A DNA stretch of 64,000 bases, taken from NCBI RefSeq assembly GCF_003391115.1, contig NZ_QTJP01000001.1:992001-1056000 (forward strand), written 5' to 3'. The translations under genes and the position numbers were made by a program. This DNA comes from Sphingomonas crusticola. GTDB lineage: Bacteria > Pseudomonadota > Alphaproteobacteria > Sphingomonadales > Sphingomonadaceae. The notes under the pieces were generated by a model. That model did not search any database. It saw only the letters and a list, made by a program, of their open reading frames with translations, and was not told the DNA's origin. Positions 20,517-27,333 of this stretch are shown in pieces; within the stretch, counting starts at the first letter, position 1; the number at the start of each line of letters is the position of its first letter.

Positions 20517-21688
20517 TGCGCGATGCGGTGATCGTCTCGACGGCACGCACGCCGATCGGCCGCGCTTATCGCGGCGCCTTCAACATGACGCCGTCGCCGA
20601 CGCTCGCGGCGCACGCAATCACTGCGGCGATCGAGCGTGCCGGGGTCGAAGGCGGTGAGATCGAGGATTGCCTGCTGGGCTGCTCGCTGCCGCAGGGTTT
20701 CCAGCAGACGATCGGACGGACCGCGGCGTTGCGCGCCGGCCTGCCCACCTCCGTGCCGGGAATGACGATCGACCGGCAATGCTCGTCGGGGCTGATGACC
20801 ATCGCGACGGCGGCCAAGCAGGTGATCGTCGACCGCATGGACATCGTCGTCGCCGGTGGGGTCGAATCCATTTCTCTCGTCCAGACGCCCGAGCTCCGGA
20901 TCGACTATGATCCGGCCCTGGTGGCGCTCCACCCCGACATCACCATGCCGATGCTCGACACGGCCGAGGTCGTCGCCGCGCGCTACGGCGTCGGCCGCGA
21001 CCGATCCGACGCTTACGCCCTGCAGTCGCAAAAGCGCACCGCCGCGGCGCAGGTCGCTGGCCGCTTCGATCTTGAGATTGTGCCGATGAGCACCACGATG
21101 AAGGTGGTCGACAAGCAAAGCGGCGAGATCAGCCAGCGCGAAGTAACGCTCGAGCGCGACGAAGGCGCGCGGGCCGATACGACGCTTGAGGGACTGGGAG
21201 CGCTCAGGACGGTGGTCGAGGGTGGTACGGTCACCGCGGGCAATGCCAGCCAATTGTCGGATGGCGCCTCGGCCTGCGTCATCATGGAAGCACGCGTCGC
21301 CGAGCAGCGCGGCCTCGCCCCGCTGGGCCGCTATATCGGCATGGCAGTCACCGGCACGAAGCCGGACGAAATGGGGATCGGCCCGGTATTCGCCGTGCCG
21401 CGGCTGCTCGAGCGGTTCAATCTGAAGGTCGAGGATATCGGCCTGTGGGAGCTGAACGAGGCGTTCGCGGTCCAGGTGCTCTATTGCCAGGATCAGCTCG
21501 GCATCCCTAACGGGTTGCTCAATGTCGATGGCGGCGCGATCTCGATCGGCCATCCTTACGGCATGTCGGGCGCGCGGATGGTGGGCCATGCGCTCATCGA
21601 GGGGAAACGCCGCGGCGCGCGCCATGTCGTCGTGACAATGTGCGTCGGCGGCGGCATGGGCGCGGCGGGTCTGTTCGAAGTCCTGTAA
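20516..21688 (+). CDS. Thiolase (acetyl-CoA C-acyltransferase)
   Basis: This 390-residue thiolase cleaves 3-ketoacyl-CoA or condenses acetyl-CoA. The acylated nucleophile is Cys89 in [26 protein letters not shown] near 316, the histidine in [18 protein letters not shown] near 347, and the second cysteine in [15 protein letters not shown] near 377 are all present, so it should be active. The start is ATG 20516, one base into the SDR stop codon. It is the end of the SDR-thiolase unit, followed by the convergent regulator gene. The immediate neighbours contain no acyl-CoA dehydrogenase or enoyl-CoA hydratase, so any beta-oxidation spiral would need genes elsewhere. Confidence 0.95.
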   Translation: MRDAVIVSTARTPIGRAYRGAFNMTPSPTLAAHAITAAIERAGVEGGEIEDCLLGCSLPQGFQQTIGRTAALRAGLPTSVPGMTIDRQCSSGLMTIATAAKQVIVDRMDIVVAGGVESISLVQTPELRIDYDPALVALHPDITMPMLDTAEVVAARYGVGRDRSDAYALQSQKRTAAAQVAGRFDLEIVPMSTTMKVVDKQSGEISQREVTLERDEGARADTTLEGLGALRTVVEGGTVTAGNASQLSDGASACVIMEARVAEQRGLAPLGRYIGMAVTGTKPDEMGIGPVFAVPRLLERFNLKVEDIGLWELNEAFAVQVLYCQDQLGIPNGLLNVDGGAISIGHPYGMSGARMVGHALIEGKRRGARHVVVTMCVGGGMGAAGLFEVL

Positions 21689-21714
21689 CCCGGCGAGCGC
21701 CCGATAACGGAACG

Positions 21715-23118
21715 CTAAACCTGCCGGAACGGGAACGGGCTGGCCGCTCGATGGATGGAGCTGACCTCCAGCGATCGCGTCACCGGCGGCTGCGCCCGAT
21801 CCGGGCAGCGCTGCCGTTCGCATAATCTGCAGCCCGGACCGATCGTGACCGGGTCGCGCAATCCGTCGGCGCACGCGATGCGGGGCGCATGCCTGGCGTG
21901 GCAGCCCAGCGCGAGCGTGACGGGGCCGCCCACGCGCTCCATCCCTCCCGGCCAGATGGTGCGCAAGAGCGTCACATAGACCTGCCCGTCGGGCATCTCG
22001 ACCAAGCGCGTGGTCCAGCGGCCTGCCGAGGCGTCGTGCAATCGCCAGCGCGGGCATCCTTCACCCAGCCGGGCAATTACGTCCCCCTCGCTTCCAGTCA
22101 GTCGCTTCGACACATTGCCCGCGCGATCCACGCGGATCAGAAAGAAGGGAATTCCTCGCGTGCCCGCACGGTCGAGCGTGACCAGCCGCTGCGCTGCCTG
22201 CTCGGGCGAGACGCCGAACCGCGTTTCCAGAAGATCGAGGTCGTAGCGGCTTTCCTCCGCCACGGCGGCGAAGCGTGCATAGGGCATCAGCAATGCCGCG
22301 GCACTGTAATTGGCCAGCGCGATCTTGAGCAGGGTCTGCGTCGGGATGTCGGGCGCATCATTGCGCGCCACCGCCTCCTCGATCGGTCCGGAAAGTAGAG
22401 ATAGCGCGAGTTGATAGGCGATCGCGAAGGCGCGGCTGGCGGCCGGCAGGCGTTCGGACAGCATCAGCCGCTTCCGATGAAGGTCATAATGGCGCAGCGC
22501 GCCGCTCATTACCGCTGGAGGCATGGCCTGGACCGCAATGCCGCACTTGTCCGCTAGCATGACGCGCAGCCGTTCGAGACGTTGTGCGGGTTCGTCTGGA
22601 AGTCCCTCCGCCAGCTTTTCCGCAACCGTCTCCATTGTGGGAAAGTGATTGCGGCGGGCGGCGAGGAATGTTCCCAGCCACGTCAGCGGCGAGCCGGGCG
22701 TGGCGGCAGCCTGGAGCTGATCGACCAAAGCAGGCGTACGCCGCAGGTCCGCCAGCGCCGCATGGAAACGGACCAGCGCCTCGGCGATGCCGGGATAATT
22801 TTCGCCCAGCTCCAACACTTCGTGGCGCGGCACGTCGATATCCTGCACCAGCGGGTCCGACAGCGCCTCGCTCAGCCCGCCGCCCACGCCAGCGGCGGCC
22901 GCGCCGGATACGAAATCGCGAATGTCGACGTCGTAGGAATTGGCGAGCCGCACCAGCATCTGCGCCGTCAAGGGCCGCTGATTTCGCTCAATATGATTGA
23001 GGTAGCTTGGCGAAATGCCGAGCTCGGCGGCCATCTGTGTCTGGTTGATGCCAAGCTCCCGTCGCAACACGCGAATGCGTGGGCCGAGATAGAGTTTGCG
23101 ATCGGGAATTGTCGCCAT
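21715..23118 (-). CDS. ScfR/RamB-type XRE-family regulator
   Basis: A 467-residue regulator. The N-terminal XRE helix-turn-helix covers about residues 12-66 (GPRIRVLRRELGINQTQMAA, ELGISPSYLNHIERNQRP). A central DUF955-like region follows, and the C-terminus has the cysteine-rich CRLCERQRCPDRAQP typical of the short-chain fatty-acyl regulator group. Family members such as RamB and MlxR control glyoxylate-cycle and methylcitrate genes. This one is divergent from aceA, which fits. ATG 23118 gives the usual family length; an in-frame ATG at 23157 would add 13 residues and overlap a likely operator. It is convergent with the thiolase gene. Confidence 0.9.
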   Translation of the reverse strand: MATIPDRKLYLGPRIRVLRRELGINQTQMAAELGISPSYLNHIERNQRPLTAQMLVRLANSYDVDIRDFVSGAAAAGVGGGLSEALSDPLVQDIDVPRHEVLELGENYPGIAEALVRFHAALADLRRTPALVDQLQAAATPGSPLTWLGTFLAARRNHFPTMETVAEKLAEGLPDEPAQRLERLRVMLADKCGIAVQAMPPAVMSGALRHYDLHRKRLMLSERLPAASRAFAIAYQLALSLLSGPIEEAVARNDAPDIPTQTLLKIALANYSAAALLMPYARFAAVAEESRYDLDLLETRFGVSPEQAAQRLVTLDRAGTRGIPFFLIRVDRAGNVSKRLTGSEGDVIARLGEGCPRWRLHDASAGRWTTRLVEMPDGQVYVTLLRTIWPGGMERVGGPVTLALGCHARHAPRIACADGLRDPVTIGPGCRLCERQRCPDRAQPPVTRSLEVSSIHRAASPFPFRQV

Positions 23119-23126
23119 GCCCCAAT

Positions 23127-23167
23127 TTGTCACATTTTCACTGTTCGTACTAGTCATTCTGTGACAA
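23127..23167. promoter_or_regulatory. Inverted repeat TTGTCACA/TGTGACAA between scfR-like gene and aceA
   Basis: TTGTCACA (23127-23134) and its exact complement TGTGACAA (23160-23167) lie in the divergent gap with centres 33 bp apart, about three helical turns. A further GTCAC follows at about 23171. This suits a dimer or tetramer of the ScfR-like protein controlling itself and aceA, but the DNA motif of this family member is unproven. Confidence 0.55.
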
Positions 23168-23238
23168 TGCGTCACTAATCGCCCTTCCGCCATGCCCACT
23201 AGATCGCAAGGGTAAGCTACAACATTGGAAAGACGATC

Positions 23239-24831
23239 ATGACCTATGAGGCGCAAACGGAACATTCACAGGCCATCATTGCCGCCCACGGCGATGGGTG
23301 GAGCGGCATTCAGGCCGAGGCGGTAGCCCGCATGCGCGCCCAGAACCGCTTCCGGACGGGACTGGATATTGCCCGCCACACCGCCAAGATCATGCGTGCG
23401 GACATGGCGGCTTACGATCGCGATCCGGCCCATTACACCCAGTCGCTCGGCTGCTGGCATGGCTTTATCGCGCAGCAGAAGATCATCTCGATCAAGAAAC
23501 ATTTCGGTACGACTAAGGGTCGGTATCTCTACCTGTCCGGTTGGATGGTAGCGGCCTTGCGCTCGGAATTCGGCCCCCTGCCCGACCAGTCGATGCACGA
23601 GAAGACCAGCGTGCCGGCGCTGGTCGAGGAACTCTACACCTTCCTGCGCCAGGCGGATGCGCGCGAGCTCGGCATGATGTTCCGCGATCTCGACAAGGCG
23701 CGATCGGACGGCGACGGTGCGCGCGAGCAGACTCTGCTGTCGGCGATCGACAATCACCAGACGCACGTGGTGCCGGTAATCGCCGACATCGATGCGGGCT
23801 TCGGCAATGCCGAGGCGACCTATCTGCTCGCGCGCAAGATGATCGAGGCCGGCGCCTGCGCGCTACAGATCGAGAACCAGGTTTCCGACGAGAAGCAGTG
23901 CGGCCATCAGGATGGCAAGGTCACCGTGCCGCACGAGGACTTCCTCGCGAAGATCCGCGCCTGCCGCTACGCTTTCCTGGAGCTTGGCGTGGAGGACGGG
24001 ATCATCGTCGCGCGGACCGACTCGCTCGGCGCCGGTCTGACGAAGCAGATCGCGATCAGCCATGCGCCCGGCGACATTGGCGACCAGTATAACAGCTATC
24101 TCGATTGCGAGCCGGTCGGCGATCTCGCCGTGAGCGAAGGCGATGTGCTCTTCGTCCGGGACGGGATGCTGGTGCGGCCCAGACGACTGCCGTCCAACCT
24201 TTATCAGTTCCGCGAGGGCACGGGCGAGGACCGCTGCGTGCTGGACTGCGTCACTGCGCTCCAGAACGGCGCCGACTTGTTGTGGATCGAGACCGAGAAG
24301 CCGCACATCGCCCAGATCGCGGGCATGGTCGACCGCATCCGCCGGGTCATTCCCGATGCCAAGCTGGTCTATAATAATTCGCCATCATTCAACTGGACGC
24401 TAAACTTCCGCCAGCAGGTGTTCGACGCGTGGCAGGCCGAGGGGCGCGACATCTCATCCTACGCACGCGACGCGCTGATGAGCGTGATCTACGACTCCAC
24501 CGATCTGGCACAGGAAGCGGACGCGCGCATCCGCAGCTTCCAGAGGGATGCGTCGCGCCGCGCGGGCATCTTCCATCACCTGATCACGCTACCGACCTAC
24601 CATACGGTGGCGCTGTCGACCGACATGCTGGCACGCGACTATTTCGGTGAGGCCGGCATGCTCGGCTACGTCGCCGGCGTGCAGCGGCGCGAGATCCGCG
24701 AGGGTATCGCCTGCGTCAAGCACCAGAACATGTCGGGCTCCGACATCGGCGACGATCACAAGGAATATTTCGCGGGCGAGGCCGCCCTCAAGGCGAGCGG
24801 CGCGCACAACACGATGAACCAGTTCGCCTGA
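23239..24831 (+). CDS. aceA: Isocitrate lyase
   Basis: It splits isocitrate into succinate and glyoxylate in the glyoxylate shunt, allowing growth on acetyl-CoA-yielding compounds. The 530 residues match the longer isocitrate lyase group. The catalytic cysteine motif is KQCGHQDGK at about 219-227 (KKCGH in many others), with PVIADIDAGFGN near 178, ARTDSLGAG near 257 and NNSPSFNW near 380. The start ATG 23239 is preceded by GGAAAG. It is divergent from the ScfR-type regulator. No malate synthase is in this window, so the shunt is completed elsewhere. A small broken gene follows closely. Confidence 0.98.
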   Translation: MTYEAQTEHSQAIIAAHGDGWSGIQAEAVARMRAQNRFRTGLDIARHTAKIMRADMAAYDRDPAHYTQSLGCWHGFIAQQKIISIKKHFGTTKGRYLYLSGWMVAALRSEFGPLPDQSMHEKTSVPALVEELYTFLRQADARELGMMFRDLDKARSDGDGAREQTLLSAIDNHQTHVVPVIADIDAGFGNAEATYLLARKMIEAGACALQIENQVSDEKQCGHQDGKVTVPHEDFLAKIRACRYAFLELGVEDGIIVARTDSLGAGLTKQIAISHAPGDIGDQYNSYLDCEPVGDLAVSEGDVLFVRDGMLVRPRRLPSNLYQFREGTGEDRCVLDCVTALQNGADLLWIETEKPHIAQIAGMVDRIRRVIPDAKLVYNNSPSFNWTLNFRQQVFDAWQAEGRDISSYARDALMSVIYDSTDLAQEADARIRSFQRDASRRAGIFHHLITLPTYHTVALSTDMLARDYFGEAGMLGYVAGVQRREIREGIACVKHQNMSGSDIGDDHKEYFAGEAALKASGAHNTMNQFA

Positions 24832-24849
24832 GCCTGAAAGGAGATGTCG

Positions 24850-25046
24850 ATGATCAGCGAGACCGAAATTGTCCGGCGCGAGCCGGCGCGAGCACGCACC
24901 GTATTCGCTACCGAGGATTTCAGCCTGCTGCGAACCGCGGTGGCCCACTATATATGCGTCATATCGAAGAGCCGGGCGCGCTGCGGAAATACGGCAACCT
25001 CTATCACCGCCTCGCGCGGCTCGAGGAACCAACCGGCCGGCCCTGA
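24850..25046 (+). pseudogene. Frameshifted small gene downstream of aceA
   Basis: ATG 24850 is preceded by AAGGAG six bases upstream, 18 nt after the aceA stop. The frame reads MISETEIVRREPARARTVF and continues to AVAHY, then loses sense. Another frame resumes directly with MRHIEEPGALRKYGNLYH and ends TGA at 25044-25046. Removing one AT from TATATAT (24949-24955) joins the halves into a 64-residue charged protein. So this is a two-base slippage in a dinucleotide repeat, or a sequencing error. Without correction the first frame runs on to 25110, overlapping the GH43 gene. The intact protein is a small one of unknown function. Confidence 0.6.
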
Positions 25047-25100
25047 GCTCGATGGCTGGAAAGCGCAGGGCTTAGGGCCTCCGCCGAAATCCTTCCGTTT

Positions 25101-26138
25101 CTATCGGTAGCGCAGCACTCCGTTGGCGACCGGTTCGCCGAAGTCGGGCGTGCCGTCGGCGCGATAATGGATCGGCTGAACGCGGGTGTGGCGATTGGGA
25201 TCGAACAGGGGGTCGCCCTTGATCTGAGCGTAATCGCGCGCGTGATAGACGAGCATGTCGCGGCCGTGTTCATCGACCGTAAAACTGTTATGGCCCGGCC
25301 CGTAAACGTGATGCGCGGTCGAGGTACGAAAGACGGGCACGGGAGACTTAGTCCAGCTTTCTGCGCGCATGATGTCGGCATCGGCGGGGGCGGTCAGCAT
25401 CCCCATGCAATAGCGCGCGTCGGTCGCGCTCGCCGAGTAGGTGACGAACAGCCGGCCGTGGCGGGCAAGCAAGGCCGGTGCCTCGTTGACCTTGAAACCC
25501 TGGATCTCCCAGTCGAGCGCTGGCATCGACAGCCGCACCGGGCGCCGTGCCAGCGTCAGCGGGGTGGCAAGCGGTGCGAGATAAAGGTTGCTGTTGGTAT
25601 CGATGCCGGGCTCGCGTTGCGCCCAGCAGAGATAGCGGGTGCCGCGATGGACGAAGCTGGTCGAATCGAGTGTGAAGCTGTCCCACGGCGTCTTCAACTG
25701 GCCGAGCAACGACCAGCGGCCGGCCATCGGATCGGCACTGTCGCAGACGATGGCATAGGTGCGGATGTGGAACACATCTTCGCCGCCGCCGCTCGGGCCT
25801 GCCGCGAAATACATGATCCACCGCCCATCGATCAGGTGAAGCTCCGGCGCCCAGATGAAGCCGGACAGCGGGCCGCTGCGCAGATGGCGCCACAACACCG
25901 CCTCGCTCGCATCGCTCAGTCCGGCCAGCGTGCGCGAACGGCGCAGCACCAGCCGATCATATTCGGGTACGGATCCGGTCATGTAATAGGTGCCGTCCGT
26001 ATGACGGAAGATCTGGGCGTCGGCGCGTTGCCGCACCAGCGGGTTGCGCAACACAGGTTGGGCCGCACGCGCCAGAACAGGGCCGGCGATCGGCGTAGCG
26101 GCTGCGGCGGCGAGGAAAGAGCGGCGGCTAATGATCAT
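25101..26138 (-). CDS. Glycoside hydrolase family 43 (arabinofuranosidase-like)
   Basis: A 345-residue five-bladed beta-propeller enzyme, probably removing alpha-L-arabinofuranosyl or xylosyl groups. The N-terminus is a Tat-type signal (SRRSFLAAAAATPIAGPVLA), so it is exported folded. Propeller motifs include ADAQIFRHTDGTYYMTGSVP with an early catalytic Asp, GFIWAPELHLIDGRWIMYFA in blade two, and VNEAPALLARHGRLFVTYSA holding the probable acid Glu. HHVYGPGHNSF is a conserved late motif. It follows the other GH43 gene after 64 nt and belongs to the receptor-GH43-GH43 run. Confidence 0.9.
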   Translation of the reverse strand: MIISRRSFLAAAAATPIAGPVLARAAQPVLRNPLVRQRADAQIFRHTDGTYYMTGSVPEYDRLVLRRSRTLAGLSDASEAVLWRHLRSGPLSGFIWAPELHLIDGRWIMYFAAGPSGGGEDVFHIRTYAIVCDSADPMAGRWSLLGQLKTPWDSFTLDSTSFVHRGTRYLCWAQREPGIDTNSNLYLAPLATPLTLARRPVRLSMPALDWEIQGFKVNEAPALLARHGRLFVTYSASATDARYCMGMLTAPADADIMRAESWTKSPVPVFRTSTAHHVYGPGHNSFTVDEHGRDMLVYHARDYAQIKGDPLFDPNRHTRVQPIHYRADGTPDFGEPVANGVLRYR

Positions 26139-26202
26139 GGCGATCTCCGTTGAGGTGCAGCGCTATGCCCGATCTGTAGCAGTTTACAGAAGGTCGAAGC
26201 GA

Positions 26203-27240
26203 TCAGGGACGCGCCACCGGCCAGCCGTCGCCGGTCCAGCCGATCGGGTTGATCCGCAAGGTCGGGATGCCGCCGTGCTGGGCGTCATAGGCATGATAGG
26301 CGATGAAGAAGCGGTTGCCGTCGTGAAGGATGGCGGGGTGGCCGGGGCCCCGCCAGCGGTGGCTCGGGTCGAGATTGCCGTGGAGCACGATCTGACCGTA
26401 GCCCTGCATCATCGGCTTGCCGTCATGATCCACGTAGGGGCCTGTCACGTCCTTTGAGCGGCCGACGACGGTATAATAGGTACTATTGACCCCCCGGCAG
26501 CAGGCATCATTGCTGGCGAACAGATAATAATAGCCGCCGTGCTCGATCAGGAACGGCGCCTCGATCGCGTCCGAGTTGGTCCGGCGCGCGAGCGAATAGA
26601 CTTTCTGGTCCTCCGTTGCGCGCAGGCCGGTGGCCGGATCCAGCCGGATCAGCTTAAGGCCGGTCCAGAAGCTGCCGAACGCCAGCCAGGCCTTGCCGTC
26701 GCGATCGGTGAACGCGGCCGGATCGATCGCATTGAAATCGCTGGCCAGCGACGAAGCGATCACGGCGCCCTTGTCGGTCCATTTGTAATCGGGTGCGTTC
26801 GGGTCGAGCGTCGGCGAGGTCGCCAGTCCGATCACGGAATGATTGCTGCCAAAGGTGGAGGCAGCATAATAAAGGCGATACTCGCCATTCTGAAACGAGA
26901 TATCGGGCGCCCAGATGCCATTCGCCTTGGGTATCTCGCGCTTCGCCCAATCCGGCATCTGCGCGAACACCGCGCCGGCACGCGTCCATTTGATCAGATC
27001 CTTCGATATACGGATCGGAATCTGGCCGGCCTCCTCGCGCGGGCGGCTGGTGCTGAAGACATAATAAGTATCGGCCTGCCGGATGATGGCAGGATCGTGC
27101 ACCGGCGCGATATCGCCCGTCATAGTGTCGGCGAGAGATATGGCGGCGGGCCGCTGCGCAGACGTCGCGTCGGGTGCGAGTAAGCCGATGCCGGCAATCG
27201 CCAACACCATCGCGCCGCGGATCCCAGTAGGGTGGTTCAC
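26203..27240 (-). CDS. Glycoside hydrolase family 43, endo-1,5-arabinanase-like
   Basis: A 345-residue exported enzyme. I chose GTG 27240 because GGAGG lies just upstream; an in-frame GTG at 27252 lacks this. The signal peptide is AMVLAIAGIGLLA. The catalytic base is in APVHDPAIIRQADTYYVFST, a pKa-modulating Asp in FNAIDPAAFTDRDGKAWLAF, and the acid in DAIEAPFLIEHGGYYYLFAS; RGPGHPAILHDG is also present. This arrangement matches endo-alpha-1,5-L-arabinanases, which cut the arabinan backbone. The paired Cys in FASNDACCRGVNSTYYT is frequent in that group. It sits directly downstream of the large TonB receptor. Confidence 0.9.
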   Translation of the reverse strand: MNHPTGIRGAMVLAIAGIGLLAPDATSAQRPAAISLADTMTGDIAPVHDPAIIRQADTYYVFSTSRPREEAGQIPIRISKDLIKWTRAGAVFAQMPDWAKREIPKANGIWAPDISFQNGEYRLYYAASTFGSNHSVIGLATSPTLDPNAPDYKWTDKGAVIASSLASDFNAIDPAAFTDRDGKAWLAFGSFWTGLKLIRLDPATGLRATEDQKVYSLARRTNSDAIEAPFLIEHGGYYYLFASNDACCRGVNSTYYTVVGRSKDVTGPYVDHDGKPMMQGYGQIVLHGNLDPSHRWRGPGHPAILHDGNRFFIAYHAYDAQHGGIPTLRINPIGWTGDGWPVARP

Positions 27241-27333
27241 TCGTGCCTCCACACCTTGTCCTCAGCGCATCGGGGACATGGCTGAACCATCGGCACAAGC
27301 CGAAGGCCGCTGGCGCATGTCCCTGTCCCCCAC

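Noticed and set aside
20441-22057. Long minus-strand frame opposite the thiolase gene
   Set aside because: Thiolase catalytic residues are intact on the plus strand; the antisense product is Arg/His/Asp-rich and has no recognisable domain.
25167-26153. Plus-strand frame opposite the first GH43 gene
   Set aside because: The GH43 propeller motifs and Tat signal on the minus strand are clear, and the antisense frame lacks a ribosome binding site.
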